Source: Pseudomonadota bacterium
Lineage (GTDB): Bacteria > Myxococcota_A > UBA9042 > GCA-2863065
NCBI GenBank assembly: GCA_005776585.1
Contig: SXOX01000323.1
Coordinates: 1-64,000, forward strand
Direction: 5' to 3'
Length of the DNA: 64,000 bases
Shown: piece after piece, positions 16,701 through 28,300 of the stretch
Numbering within the stretch: the stretch's first letter is position 1
Layout of the letters: each line of letters opens with the position of its first letter
Notes under the pieces: model-generated
Told to the model about the DNA's origin: nothing
Seen by the model: only the letters and a program-made list of their open reading frames with translations
Databases searched by the model: none
Translations under genes and position numbers: made by a program

Positions 16701-18928
16701 GGCAGTCGAACTGCGTCGACGCAGAGCGCATCCCGGGTCTCGCGACGCTGATTGGTCAGGCCCTTCAGGAGCCAACGGACGCGAGCACGGGCGTCACCCG
16801 CGGCTTTGCGGCGCTCTCCGGTCTCGGAGGGTGGCTACAGGACGCCACGGACGCGCTGGCGCGGGGCGTTCCAATCGACGGCGTCGCCGCCCTCTCGACC
16901 GCGCTCGCCACGGCTGCCGCGACGTTCACGAGCCTGGCCGCGTCAGGCCAACCGCCCGCGCCGGACGACCCGGAGTTCATCGCGGTCGGGACGGCTCTGC
17001 GACACTATCGACAGCGCCTGGAGAAGCTCCGACGTGACGTCAACCACGAGTACACGGTGACCACTGCGACCCAGAGCCAGGCGTCGGCCGATCAAGACTG
17101 GGAGGAGTTCAACGTCGCCACAGGCATCGCCTTTAAGGAGGCGTGGGCCGAGTTGACGGTCAAGCTCGAGGCGCTGCCGTCCTCGCTGGCCGGCCATAGC
17201 GGGCTCGCGATGCTCGGGAATCTCGAAAGCGAGATCCCAGCCCATGTCACGTCGCGCATCCGCGCGTTTCGCGGGCTGCTGGATGCCGCCTCGGGCCTCG
17301 GGGGCGACATCACGTCGTGGCGCAAGGCGCTCGACACTCCGAGCCTCACGCTCCCGCCAGGACACCCGGCGCTGCTGATCACGCCAGCGATTGGCGCCGT
17401 GGCTTCGCAGGTGCAGGCCCTGGTCCCCACGGTGAGCGCCGCCCTGAGCCACGCCCATCAGCGGCTCGAGGCGCGGCGGGGCGCCCTCGCGTCGGCGCGG
17501 CGAGCGCTGTCCGGTCCGCTCGGCGCGCTGACGGCCCTCGAGCACCACCTGGCGCGGCTGGCAGCAGGCGAGTCCTACACGTACTCCGATGTCACAGGAT
17601 ACGTCGCACGAAGCGCCATAGACCCAGTGGCCCTCTCCGGTGCGCAGGGGCCCGTCGTCGTGAGCGCCTGCGCCGCGCGCCCGCCCTCGGCGGGGGTCAT
17701 CGAGATCGAGGGCCACGAGCCAGTACACGGTTTCGTGGCGCCGCGGTCGAGCTGCAGGCTCGCGGTCGTGCCAGCGGGAGACACGAGCGAGGCGCAGAGC
17801 GCGGGGCCAATCGAGGACGCCGTTCGAGAGCTCGCTCGGCTGCCCGACCTCTCGTCCACCGCGCGGCTGGCCGGCTTCGTCTCGGAGTCCATCGAAGCGG
17901 CTCCGGCGATGCAGTCCGCGCGCCGTGCCCAGTGCGCGACCGACCTGTTGACCTCGGAGGGAGCTTGGAGCGCGTTCGTCGACGCCATGTCTTTCACGCT
18001 CTCCGACTTTAGCCGCACGGTGCTTTTGGGTGCCGAGCCGGACACCACGTCGACTGCGCCCGCCTCTCCGGTCTTGGGCACCTGTGTACAGCTGGGCGGG
18101 ACGCCGGCGGGGAGCGCCGTCCCCAATGGGAGCGCCCCAGACGACTGGCTCCTGACCGCGCCCGCGACGGTCGGCTGCCCAGGGAGCGCGACGGTGACCG
18201 GTTCCGTCGTGCTCGATGCCCGACCGCTCGGCTGGACGGTGCGACGTCATGGATCGACCGCCGCGCGGGTCGACGTCCTCCCGTCGGGGACAATCCTCGG
18301 CTCCTGGCGCCACTCCGGGTGGGTCTCCCTCGACGGGCTCGCTGTGAACGCGCCGCTCGTTGCCGAAGACCCGATCGTGGCGTTCGTGGACAGCGCCTCG
18401 GGCCACCTCTCCTCGACGAGTTCGCGGGCCGCACTCGGCGGTCGCCCGACCTCGACGCGCTGGGTCTCCGGACGCCTGGACCTCCTGCCTGCCGGTACCG
18501 TGTCGTCGCTTTTTGGCGGCAAGCTTCTACCCGCAGGAATGATTCAAGCCGCAACGGTCGTCTTGGACCATCGCCCTGCGCCCGACGTCCCGCGAGTCGA
18601 CGGCACGTCCCTGCTGAGCCTCACGACGTGGCGCACCCCGCAAGGAGCGCCCGGCGCGTCGGTCGCCGGTTGGGTTGCTGGCGCCGCGCGCGGGCTCGGC
18701 ACCGTGGCAGGCCCTCTCAGCGGGCTTCCAGCACCCGGGGGAGCGCTTACTGTCGGCTATGTCTTGGGCACCGGCCATGGACTGGCCTGCGAGCCGTCGA
18801 CCTGGACCTCGCCCGCGGCGATCACGCTCGACGGCGCGTGTCGCACCTTGGCGTTGCCGGGCGCGTTCTCGCTCGAATCGGCGGACTTCTGCCCGCGGCT
18901 GGAGGACGGTCATGCCACGGCGGAGTAG
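13703..18928 (+). CDS. Giant exported protein, first gene of the surface-protein locus (1741 aa)
   Basis: I do not recognise a known domain in this 1741-residue protein. It starts with a signal peptide (QLAVVVGLTLLPAGTATALD) and has a good AAGGAG site before the ATG. Residues up to about 960 are Gly/Ala/Val/Thr-rich and look all-beta, with scattered cysteines typical of an oxidising compartment. About 970-1300 is clearly alpha-helical (for example HYRQRLEKLRRDVNHEY and AHQRLEARRGALASARRAL). The C-terminal third returns to beta-type sequence. A tandem copy of WVDDGTIVLL lies at bases 15074-15103 and 15125-15154. The following gene overlaps its 3' end by 17 bases, so the three large genes are probably translated from one mRNA. 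A structural surface or outer-membrane-associated protein is likely. Confidence 0.7.
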   Translation: MRPRPADFIPRGCRQLAVVVGLTLLPAGTATALDFVATALTCPIPAQGSVVPGQPPVTTLCHVRATRKDAPPGTTGGAVAVDLVSVAVPAAVALVAPGTVPTVVSFKTLKIVNFATNDIDTELTLDLIGNDHTGVPLGSWLAASFVKGRRLLLRLRVIPGAVPQETTTNDIIYTSPSFIAVPLTGTVRFGDVKATLTVGGLGSGAACPAGGQRMVPASSVTYAPGPGLAAVPVSADDLCAGGVQVGAAVDLVGRTELKVGPVPLVLGGLSSQLSVRLGSRGVRVTQASVALPDGLSWHASDVTDRPVPQGSATVQLSSFSFRGSASDLRRFEGSATGGFLHAEGLPFAWKLQSLLAKSSSVGGRHLGARALRSYDYAAGDPRAAALGAPVRAPTNDVRFSATALKQPKPDFLLTPQGLSITTAFGAGVGRTHYPMTGVAFGPSTLVLKSGLPTTTSKWVDDGTIVLLQGTHPSRWVDDGTIVLLGPDMVTNAPSTVRHELAATSPPAIGPDGAVVVRVQGVANTAFGEATHTGVRAFTRSGDAARPALLTWPGWRLQGTAGGAASDGLLGGWSACGTTGKLTAPVGMALRGSDAAQRGNVLEAGLTLGPERYDVNGQSLAACGTSLEGTSTRMWLGGAEQPAPCPEGACSIPTHRASRLVIRPSGVRGVLAVDDVSEAWPGGVALTIEGGALVVEDNAIVHSSLEGQVTLAGAAGFSAGVLGLTVDSDGALGSAVPTSCVAGDDEICELVLAAWQVASRLLGLRFARLDGSGATAGLGVLVEHLVTHPSLDRDVALTALWSPDGALLASQGSLLAAPGVGQTVDATGLGAPGDTLPVWLGTDGLRLGTAVDGVAPLWASGALSVPGLSAAPLALSVTAFSYDTAGPASLPGGVVSARTDAGTSSQTVDLSPSVGAVAGEGQLQGPLAPGALTLAPGVSSRWTVDSSGARRVVTGAAAWPPDLTDAASATAAEAHLATLGVDTQALSTVASLVSGPARSARQSNCVDAERIPGLATLIGQALQEPTDASTGVTRGFAALSGLGGWLQDATDALARGVPIDGVAALSTALATAAATFTSLAASGQPPAPDDPEFIAVGTALRHYRQRLEKLRRDVNHEYTVTTATQSQASADQDWEEFNVATGIAFKEAWAELTVKLEALPSSLAGHSGLAMLGNLESEIPAHVTSRIRAFRGLLDAASGLGGDITSWRKALDTPSLTLPPGHPALLITPAIGAVASQVQALVPTVSAALSHAHQRLEARRGALASARRALSGPLGALTALEHHLARLAAGESYTYSDVTGYVARSAIDPVALSGAQGPVVVSACAARPPSAGVIEIEGHEPVHGFVAPRSSCRLAVVPAGDTSEAQSAGPIEDAVRELARLPDLSSTARLAGFVSESIEAAPAMQSARRAQCATDLLTSEGAWSAFVDAMSFTLSDFSRTVLLGAEPDTTSTAPASPVLGTCVQLGGTPAGSAVPNGSAPDDWLLTAPATVGCPGSATVTGSVVLDARPLGWTVRRHGSTAARVDVLPSGTILGSWRHSGWVSLDGLAVNAPLVAEDPIVAFVDSASGHLSSTSSRAALGGRPTSTRWVSGRLDLLPAGTVSSLFGGKLLPAGMIQAATVVLDHRPAPDVPRVDGTSLLSLTTWRTPQGAPGASVAGWVAGAARGLGTVAGPLSGLPAPGGALTVGYVLGTGHGLACEPSTWTSPAAITLDGACRTLALPGAFSLESADFCPRLEDGHATAE
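15074..15154 (+). repeat. Tandem duplication of a WVDDGTIVLL-coding segment
   Basis: Two copies (15074-15103 and 15125-15154), 51 bases apart, encode the same ten residues. About six third-base differences in thirty indicate an old duplication kept at protein level. Confidence 0.75.
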
Positions 18929-21900
18929 CGCGATGTCCCTCCGATTTGCCTTGGGGTGGGCGCTGCTCGCCGCGCTGAGTCCGGCCGTGGCGCCAGCCCA
19001 ACGGTCGCCCTTTAGCTTTACGGCCTGGGTCGGACCCGCCGGCTCGCGCAGTCAGCCGGGCAGCGACGTCGCGGTCGTCTACCTTCGCTGGGACGTCGGC
19101 GAAGAGACGCTGCCGGCCGACGTGACGCACTACGAGCTCCGCCGAGGCGACCAGAGCATCGCGACCTTGCCGGTCGGCGGAGTGGCCTCGGTTGCGCAGC
19201 TGTTGGCAATCTACGGGGAGCCCGAGAACGATCGGCGCCTGCGCGAGCTTCGCCACCGGCTGCTGTGGCTCGAGCCCAAGCTCCCGGCGGCGCCCGAGGA
19301 CGTGTTGGTGACCGCCCGCGAGCGGTTGTTGACCGATCCGGTCTTCGCCTGGCTCGGCGAGCGGCTCGACATCAACCTCGCCCGTGCGCGCCACCACGCG
19401 TGGATCGACTCGGTGGCTCCGGCCTCGGCAGGGACCGCGCGCACGTACACGCTCCTGGGTCTCCGGGGCGCGGCCGCTCCCCTCAGGCTCGGCGTCGCGA
19501 CCGTCACCCCGACGCTCACCAACGTGCTGCCTGCGGTGCAGGAGCTCAAGGCCCTGTCTCGCTCCGACCTGGCTTCCTGCACCGAGCGAGGCGCTGCCGA
19601 CGGCGTCCTCGGCCTGTCGTTTCGCCCCCCCGGCATGTCCCCAACCGATCGCGTCCTGTGGGGCGAGAGCCTGGCCGGCGTGGCGGTCTTCGTCGACCCG
19701 ACGCCCCTCGCGGACGGGGTCTCCGTGGCGCCGCCCCGCGATGTGCGCGCCCTCGCGGCCCAGCAAGGTCACCAGGCCGACGGGACGGTCGCCATCCCCG
19801 GCTTGGTCGAGCTCACGCCGCTTCCGTTGGTTCCGCCGCCCCAGGAGGGCACCGACAACGCGGCTCCCGCCCGATGGATCGCGAGTCCCGGCTGGCTCGC
19901 CGAGGTGGGACTGGCCCCTGGCCGTCGGTACGCGGTCTACGCGGTGACCCTGGACGTCTTTGGCGGCTATGGCGCCACGGCGGGCACCGTGGCTTCGGTA
20001 CACGACGCGGCGCTGCCACTGGCGCCTGAACTCAACGCGAGCTTGACCTCCCCGGCGAGCGACGGCTCACCCGTCGTCGCCATCGAGGTGCCTGAGGTGA
20101 CCCTGGCGTCGACGGTGCGCGCGCTCGGCCCGCGCACCTATTGCGATCTCGACCAGGCGGGCGCGGCCTCGCGCATCACCTACGCGCCGGACGGCACGTG
20201 CGCTCCCGGAGCCCTGCGATTGCCCGTCGCGACCGCGGTCGAGTCCGTGCTCATCTATCTGCATGCGGTCGAGCACACCAACGGCACCGTGACCGACCTC
20301 TCGCCCGACGCCCACCTGGGCGACAGCGACGGCGACGGTTATTGGGACAGCGCAGAGGCCTCCTCGGGTGCGGCGTTCACATGCAATCCCGCCGCCGCTC
20401 CGCCGGCTCTCGCGACTGCGCTGATGCTCACGCTCGGTCCCGACGCGCTGAAGCCGACCTCGCAAGGCGCGCGCGCCTGGACGGGGACCTGGCCGGCGCC
20501 CAAGACCGCACGACGCGTCTGGTTGCGGGCCGCCGCGCGTGGCAAGAACGGTGTCATCGGGCCGCTGTCACCGCCCGCGTCCGTATCGGTTGGACGCCTG
20601 GAGCCTGGCCTGGCTCCGTCCGGCGTCTCGTTGGGCCAGTGTCGCCTTCAGGTCCTCACGGGCTCCGCGGCGCTGGCGATGGCGTCCACGGGCGGTTGCG
20701 GAACGGTTATTCGGGACGGCGGCTGCAGTGACGCCGACGGCGCTTGGGTCGCGGGCGACCTGACAGGCCTGGCGAGGTCACTCGAGCTGAGGCGCGAAGT
20801 CGGGACCGAGTCGTCGCTTTCGGAGGTTGAGGCCGCATCGACTCTGGGTCTGCGGGGACATCGCTGCGGCACCTGCTCCACGAGCGCCACTCCGAGGCCG
20901 AGCCTGACCTCGCCCCTCGACGGCGGACAACGCGTCAAGGCCCTCTACGGCACGACGTGCTCGGGCCAGGCGCCACTGGGTCCCGCCGCCGTGACGTTTC
21001 GTGGTCCGGACGGACGGGCGCTCGCCACGGCGCCGCTCGCTCCGGATCCGCTGGCGGCGTGCGGCGTCAGTCCGGTCGCGCTCGACTGGGACTGCACCCA
21101 GACGGAGCCGCTCCTCGCCGGCCAGTCGGCGATGGGTCCGATTCGCCTGCTGAGTGGTGCCCTCTCGCCGGGAGAGTGCCTCGTCGTCCGTCGCTCCACC
21201 GGATCACACGCCGTGCTGGTCGCCGAACTGTGTGACGCTGCCGCGCTCGGCGCACCGCTCAACGTGGGCCCACGGGACGGGCGGGTCGTCCTCCTGGTGT
21301 CGCGTCGCTCGGCCTCCGGAGTCGAAGGCGCGGCCACGCCGCTTCCAGCGTTTCAAGGCGCGTCGGGCTCCGTAGAGACACCACCGCCGACGATCCTGTC
21401 AGCGACCTGGCAGGCCGATCCACCGGGCTTCCTCCTCGCGCTCGCGCATCCATCTACGCCGGACGCCCGCATCCTGATTGGCCTGAGCGAGGCGAATGGG
21501 CTCGTCGCGGAGGCGCAGTCCGAGCCCGCGTCGCTCGACTTCGGCGCGGGATGGGTCCCAATGGTCGCGTCCTCCGGGTTGTACGCGGGAGACGCCCCCG
21601 CGATGACGCTGTCGGCGATCGCGGAGTCTCAATCCGAGGGGAGTGGCGGATCCGCGGCCCGACGGATCTACCGTGTCCCGTGGCCCGGAGCGACCTCAGC
21701 GGACCACGTCCGCATCGCCGTGCGCAGCGTCTCCCCGTCGGAGCCCGGAGGCGCATCACGTCACTCGCCGTGGTCACCGCCCGTCGTCTTGGCGCGACCG
21801 GGCGCCAAGCGCGCGCCCATTCCGTGGCCTGCGACCCCGGGCCCCGCGACCGGAGCGCCCATGCTGGCCGAATACCTGACGGCAGAGCGCGTGCCCATCG

Positions 21901-22361
21901 TCCGGATCGGCACCCTGCCCTTCCCGGTGACTACGAATCCAGCGTCCTCGGGGCTGTGTGGAAACGCGACGGGCTGCGCGCTGTCCCGCACGGCGGTCTT
22001 CACAGGCACCGGCGCGCTCGACAAGGCCGCAGTCCTCCGAGGCCTGGCCGAGTCAGTGCTTCCAATCATCGTCTACCGCCAGTCACGGGCCTCAACCGAA
22101 GCGGCGCCGACCGACTTCGTGCAGGTGACCCCGATGCTGACGACCTGGCATCACGTGGTGACCGCCACCGCGCTCACGCTCGACGATCCCCACGTCGGCG
22201 TGATCGCGACCAGCCTGGGCGCCGCCACGTCCGACCTCGTCTTCGTCGACCGCTTCCCGCACGTCGCGGGTCGGCACTACCGCTACGAGGTGCTCGGCTT
22301 CGATGGAGGCGGCGAGGTGCGCTGGCGACGCGTCACGGGCTGGGTGGAGGTGCTGCCATGA
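18912..22361 (+). CDS. Giant exported protein, second gene of the locus (1149 aa), fibronectin-III-like
   Basis: A 1149-residue protein beginning MPRRSSAMSLRFALGWALLAALSPAVAPAQ, a clear signal peptide. The ATG at 18912 has GGAGG six bases upstream and lies inside the 3' end of the previous gene, suggesting translational coupling; an ATG at 18933 is the alternative. Segments such as DVTHYELRRGDQSIATLPV and LAPGRRYAVYAVTLDVFGGYG look like strands of fibronectin-type-III domains. A single calcium-type motif GDSDGDGYWDSAEA lies near residue 475. Paired cysteines are scattered through the second half. Its stop overlaps the start of the third gene as ATGA. Function is not assigned; an extracellular scaffold or adhesin subunit is inferred. 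Confidence 0.7.
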   Translation: MPRRSSAMSLRFALGWALLAALSPAVAPAQRSPFSFTAWVGPAGSRSQPGSDVAVVYLRWDVGEETLPADVTHYELRRGDQSIATLPVGGVASVAQLLAIYGEPENDRRLRELRHRLLWLEPKLPAAPEDVLVTARERLLTDPVFAWLGERLDINLARARHHAWIDSVAPASAGTARTYTLLGLRGAAAPLRLGVATVTPTLTNVLPAVQELKALSRSDLASCTERGAADGVLGLSFRPPGMSPTDRVLWGESLAGVAVFVDPTPLADGVSVAPPRDVRALAAQQGHQADGTVAIPGLVELTPLPLVPPPQEGTDNAAPARWIASPGWLAEVGLAPGRRYAVYAVTLDVFGGYGATAGTVASVHDAALPLAPELNASLTSPASDGSPVVAIEVPEVTLASTVRALGPRTYCDLDQAGAASRITYAPDGTCAPGALRLPVATAVESVLIYLHAVEHTNGTVTDLSPDAHLGDSDGDGYWDSAEASSGAAFTCNPAAAPPALATALMLTLGPDALKPTSQGARAWTGTWPAPKTARRVWLRAAARGKNGVIGPLSPPASVSVGRLEPGLAPSGVSLGQCRLQVLTGSAALAMASTGGCGTVIRDGGCSDADGAWVAGDLTGLARSLELRREVGTESSLSEVEAASTLGLRGHRCGTCSTSATPRPSLTSPLDGGQRVKALYGTTCSGQAPLGPAAVTFRGPDGRALATAPLAPDPLAACGVSPVALDWDCTQTEPLLAGQSAMGPIRLLSGALSPGECLVVRRSTGSHAVLVAELCDAAALGAPLNVGPRDGRVVLLVSRRSASGVEGAATPLPAFQGASGSVETPPPTILSATWQADPPGFLLALAHPSTPDARILIGLSEANGLVAEAQSEPASLDFGAGWVPMVASSGLYAGDAPAMTLSAIAESQSEGSGGSAARRIYRVPWPGATSADHVRIAVRSVSPSEPGGASRHSPWSPPVVLARPGAKRAPIPWPATPGPATGAPMLAEYLTAERVPIVRIGTLPFPVTTNPASSGLCGNATGCALSRTAVFTGTGALDKAAVLRGLAESVLPIIVYRQSRASTEAAPTDFVQVTPMLTTWHHVVTATALTLDDPHVGVIATSLGAATSDLVFVDRFPHVAGRHYRYEVLGFDGGGEVRWRRVTGWVEVLP

Positions 22362-25300
22362 ACCGCGTCATGCGACTCGCGTGCCTCGGCGTGGCGCTCC
22401 TGTCCACCGCGACGGCGGTGGCGGCGACACCACCTGCGAACGTCTGGATCCTCGATACTCATGGCGCTCTGGTGGCGTCGATGGCCGTCGGGCTCACCGA
22501 GGATGGCACCTATGAGTACTCGGCGGTCCTTGGGACCACCGGTCAGGTCGTACTCAACTCGCCGGCCCCGGGCGCGCCGCTCTGGACCATCCCCGGTTCG
22601 ACGGCGCAGTCACAGGTGCTGATCAACCACGCCACCGACTCGTTCCCTCCGGCGGAGTCGCGACCGTCGATGTCGCTGGTGAGCCTCGGCGAGCCGACGC
22701 ACGACGCCAGCACGCCTGGCGCACCGGGTGTGGCCAGCGCTCCGCCGCCTGGGACCTATCCCGGGCCACTCGTCGTCGGCGTCGCTGCGCTACCGGCATC
22801 GGACGGCACGCAGGGCGCCTCGCTCGAGCTCCGGGTGGGGAATGGCGCGTGGAGCCCCGTCGCCGCGCTGAGCGCGACCGTCGTTCTGGACTCGCCCGGC
22901 GAGACGATCGTCACCGTGCGCGTCCTCAGCAGTGAGGGCGCGCCACTCGTCGAGTCTCTTCTGCGCTACACGCTCACCCCGGGCGGAACGCTGAAGGATG
23001 GGGACGGCGACGGGCTGGCTGATCTCCTCGAGCCACGGCTCGGGTTGGTGCCCGGACGCGACGACGCGACCGTCGACTCGGACGGCGACGGCGTGAGCGA
23101 CCTCGACGAGGTGATTCGCGGCACTGACCCACGCAGCGCGGCGTCGCAACCGGCGGACGCCGACGGCGACGGGTGGTTCGACTGGGACGAGGTCGCACGC
23201 GGGACGAGCCCGACGGACAGTACGAAGCGCCCCACGGCGCGCCGGACCACCGAGGTCGAGCACCTCGTGACAGTGACCTCGTTCGTCGACACCGCCAACA
23301 CAGAGGCCGCGGGGGGTGCGGGACAGGTCGCCGCTGTCGACGCCACGGGCACCGAGGTCTTTCCTCCGCGGACGGTGACCTCCCGCGCGACGTTCTCGAT
23401 GCGCCTTCCAGCGAGCTTGCCGCAGGTGGTCGCGCTCCGCGGGCTGCCAGACGCGGACTGGCTCGCAGTGCAGCGCGGCGCACTGTGGGGCCGCGCGGAC
23501 GTGACGTCGCGCGCGCTGGCGTCGTGGCATCTGGAACCAGCCGATCCGTTGGTCGTCGCGAACCCCTGCCTCTCAGCGTTGGTCACGGCGCCCTCGACAG
23601 CGAGCATCACGTGTCTCTCTGTAGCGCTCCAGACGCTCGCGGCCGCGCGCCTGGTGCGCTCGGTGTCGCTGGTGTTGAACCCCGCGACCGCGGCGCCCGT
23701 GGCGCTACTCGAGGCCGAACGGCGTTGGACGAACGACGACGGTGTCGTCGTCGGCCCCGAGCTGTCCACGCCCCATCTGCGCTTCGGCTGGCCGAGCTGG
23801 ACCGCGGACACAGCGCCCATTCCGGCCGACCGTGAGGCCACCAATGCTCTTCTGTCCGCGCTCGCGGCCAGCGAGACCTTCGCCCCCATCTCGGCCCGAG
23901 TCGTCGGCCGCGCCGCGGGTGCACCGCCCTTCGACGGCGCGCTGAGCCAGGCGTGCGCGATAGTGACCGAGGCGGACGCGGGCGCGCCGCTCTCCCCCGA
24001 TGCGACGACGGTTGCTGCGGAGCTCGTCGCAGCGCTCGAGGCAACGGCACCGTCGAGCACGGAGACCCGGGTCCGCCTGCTGGCGCGCAGCGGCGTGGCG
24101 CGCGTCCTGGGGGCTGCGGCGGCGATGCCGTCGGTCCTCGATCCCGACGCGGACCCGGACCAGGACGGACTCTCGACCCGCGACGAGCTCACGGCGCGAC
24201 GGTCGCTGTCGACTGATCCGCTCACTCCGGACACGGATGCCGACGGTCTGCTCGACGGCGCCGATCCGTGCGGAGTCGACGCGACCAACACCTGCAGCAC
24301 GGCCTGGGCGGGCAACGGCGACGCGGACGGCGACGGCGTCCCCGACGGCGCGGATAACTGCCCAATGATCGCCAACGCCACTCAAGGCGATACGAACGGA
24401 GATGCCATCGGCGATGCGTGCCCGGCGACGGCCCGAATCGTCGCGCCGGCGACCAACCTCGTCGTCGCTGGAGGTGGCACCGTGTCCTTTCACGCGGCGC
24501 TGGATGCGGGCGCGCCGCCCGGGTTCAAGCTCGCCTGGTTCCGAGACGGAAAGCCCCTGGGAGCCGGCGGCCTGAGCATCGAGGCCGGCATTCCGGCGAC
24601 CTCGGCCATCGTCACGATCGCGCTCAAGGGCGGGCTTCCTGGCGGTGGCCTGACGCTGCTCGACCACCGCACTCTGACGGTCCTTGGGAGCGGTACCGGA
24701 GGACCGACGCTCCCGTGCGCGCTGGCAGGCTGCGACGACGCCAACGCCTGTACCGTCGACACGTGTACCGCTTCGGTCTGTGTACATTCGGCCATCCTGG
24801 GCTGCGTCCCATGCGACTCGTCCAGCGACTGCGACGCCGTGGGCGCGACGACCTGTGCGCCATCGATCTGCGACTTCGGCCAGGGCCGTTGCGTCGGAGG
24901 CGCGGGTGACAAGGAGTGCGACGACGGAGACGCATGCACCACAGACACCTGCGCCGAGGGCGTCGGCTGCAAGCACCTGACGGTGACGTGCTCGGACGGC
25001 GTCGACTGCACCGAGGACACGTGCAGCCCCGACGCGAGCTCGGCCACCGGGTCGCAGTACACGTGCACACACGTCGCGAAGGCGGGCCTCTGCGCGGACA
25101 CGGACACCGACCCGTGCACGATCGCGCTCTGTTCACTCGAGATCGGCTGCCACCTGGGCCCGAAGTGTACCGACTCCGACCTCTGCTCCGACTCGGTGTG
25201 CCAGCCCGACGGCACGTGCCTCACGGTCGTGGCCGCAGCCTGCGACGATGGACATGCCTGCACAGTCGACCACTGCGCGGCGAACCCGGACTACGTCCCG

Positions 25301-28300
25301 GACGGCGCGTCACCAAGCCCCATCGTCTGTACCCATACGCCCGAGAACGCCCAATGCGCCGACGGTCTGGCGTGCACGGAGGATGTGTGCGACGCCGACC
25401 TCGGGTGCACCAACTCAGAGGCCTGCGACGACGGCAGCGCGTGTACGACAGACGCCTGCGAGCCCGACGGGGCATGCAGTCATCTCGCGGACGTCTGCGA
25501 CGACGGCGCCGCGTGCACCGACGACAGCTGCGCCGAGCTGTCCGGGCCGGACGCCGAGGGCAATCCGGTCGTAGAGTGCACTCACGCGCCGAGGCCGGGC
25601 TGTACGGCGTGTTCGGTCGACGCGGCCTGCGACGATCAGAACGCCTGTACCGACCATCGCTGTATTGACGGGGTCTGCACATTCAAACCAGCGACCAACG
25701 GTGCGGAGTGCGACGACGCGGAGCCCTGCACGACCGCGGACGCCTGTAAGGACGGCCAGTGCCTCGGCGGCGCTCCGCCTGGGTGCGCCGATGACGCCAA
25801 CGCGTGCACGCTCGACGTCTGCGTGCCGGGTCTCGGGTGCGATCACGTCGCGAAGCCGGGGTGCACTCCGTGCGCGGTCGAGCTCCAATGCAAGGACGCA
25901 AACGCGTGTACGGCGGACGCCTGCGTGCTCGGCCAGTGTGTTCATGCTCCCGTCGCTGCGCCGTCGTGCGAGGACGGCGACCCCTGTACGGTCGCCGAAC
26001 ACTGCGACGCGGGGTCATGTGTTCCTACCGCGGGCATCGCGCCGTGCGACGATCAGAACCCATGCACTCTGGACACGTGCGTCGGCGGTCAGCTCTGCGA
26101 GAACCTCGCGATCCCGGGCTGTCAGCGCTGTGCGGATGACGTCGACTGCTCTGACGGCTCGCCGTGCACCGCCGAGAGCTGCCTCTCCGAGGGGACGTGC
26201 GGGGCGCCCGAGCCGCTGTTTGGGCCCTGTTCGGACGGCGACGCCTGCACGTTGGGCGATGCCTGCGTCGATGGCCAATGCGTCGCTGGAGTGGAGACTC
26301 CCCTGTGTGACGACGGGAAGGCGTGCACCGCCGACGCCTGTGACGCGGGGAGCGGATGCGTCGCCGTCGTGGTTCCGGGTTGCGTGGCCTGCGCGAACGC
26401 CGCCGACTGCAGCGACGGCGATCCGTGCACGACCGACGGTTGTCCCGGTGGCGCCTGCATCTTCACGGCCAAGGCGGACGGCGCCCTCTGCGGCCTCCCG
26501 TCGGGCTGCACGGTACCGCAGTGCAGCGCCGGGCTGTGCCAGTCCGGACCGGCAGAGAACGGCTTCGCGTGCAACGACGGTTCACCGTGTTCGACGGACG
26601 ATACGTGTACCAACGGCCAGTGTCAGGGCCTGGCCGGCGGCTGCGACGACCTCAACCCGTGCACCACCGACGCTTGCGTCACCGGTCAGGCGTGCACACA
26701 CACGCCGGTCGCGGGCTGCACCTACTGCAACGCCAACGGCGACTGCCCGGTGACCCAGGGCGGCTGCCTCGTGAGCCTCTGCGTCAATCATCAGTGCGGC
26801 GCACCGGTCGCCCAGAACGGCACGCTCTGCGACGATGGAGACCTGTGTACGCTGAACGAAGTCTGTGTCAACGGCGTCTGCGACTGGCCCGCAGAGATCC
26901 AGTTCTTGAACTGTGACGACGATGACCCGTGCACCGACGATTACTGTGGGTCGCCATATTGCGGGGAGTTCGAGTGCCCGCCCGAGATGCCCTATGGCTG
27001 CCAGAACCTCGCGTTTACGCCGTGCACGACCTGCGCGTCAGCCATCGACTGTACCGACGGCAACCCGTGCACGAAGGACACCTGCTACAGCGACCCCTAC
27101 GGATGCACCGGCGCCGAGTGCAACCCGCTGGGTTATTGCAGCGTGAGCCATCCCAAGGACAACACCGCGCTGTGTGACGACGGCAACCCCTGCACAGAAG
27201 GCGACTACTGCCTGAGCTCCGTGTGCCAGGCCGGGGCGCCGAAGGTCTGCAACGATGGAGACACGTGCACGCTCGATAGCTGCTCGGCGGGGACCTGTGG
27301 CGCCGTCTTCGACACCACCACGGACCCGGACGTGTGCCCGCGGTGCACGACGTCTGCGAACTGCACGTCAGGTACGTGCATCGCGGGGGATTGCTGTACG
27401 CCCACGATTCTGCCGGACGGTCAGGTCAGGGTCTACGACCCGTCCGACCTGTCCGCGCGCGTCCTGTGCCTGCCCAAGGGCGCAGGCCTCTCGATCCGCG
27501 CGACCGGCACGAGCGGCGCCTTCTCGCTGAAGCTGGTCGACCGCATGGGCAAGCAGGTCGCCTTCGGCAGCCACGCTACGTCGCTTTACATCGAGGCGCT
27601 CGATCTGACCGAGGGAGGCCGCTACACGCTGACGCCCGCGTTCGGGACACCGGCGGTCGCGCATGACGTCCAGGTCTTCCTCGTGCCGCCGCCGGTCGCG
27701 GTCGCCTCGGCCGCCGATGGCGTCGCGCGCTCGGCGGCCAACACGGTCCCCGGCCAGACCGTGGCCTTCTCGTTCGAGCGCACCGCCGGCCAGCGCTTCT
27801 CCATCCCGGGAACAGGCGCGAGCAGTTGCACGTCGGTCAAGGTGATCGATCCCACGGGCGCGGTCATCTCGGGTCCAAACGCAACCTGCGGCACGGCGTT
27901 CACCGATGCGGTTCAGGCGACGGTCACCGGCACCTACATCGCGATCCTGGATCCGAGCTCGTTCACGGTGTCCAACCAGACGGCGACAATCTACGATGTG
28001 CCACCCGACCCGACCGCGACGATTACCGTGCCTGAGGCCATCACGCCGCTCGTCACGACGGCCCCGGGCCAGAACGCCAAGGCCACGTTCACCGGAGTCG
28101 CCGGAGACCGTGTCACAGTGACCGTCGTTCTCTCACCTGGCACCGGCTGTCACGCCTTCACGCTCCGGGCGCCGAGCGGCGCCTCGGCAGGCACAGACAG
28201 CTCGTGCGGCTCGACGACCGTACTATACGCGGTTACTCTACTGGAGTCGGGCGTCTACACCGTGGAGATCAACCCCTCCAGCACGGGCTTTGGAACCTAC

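Noticed and set aside
24718-27412. CRISPR-like array in the repetitive region
   Set aside because: Repeats are at protein level, with variable DNA sequence and spacing inside one open frame; no identical direct repeats with unique spacers.
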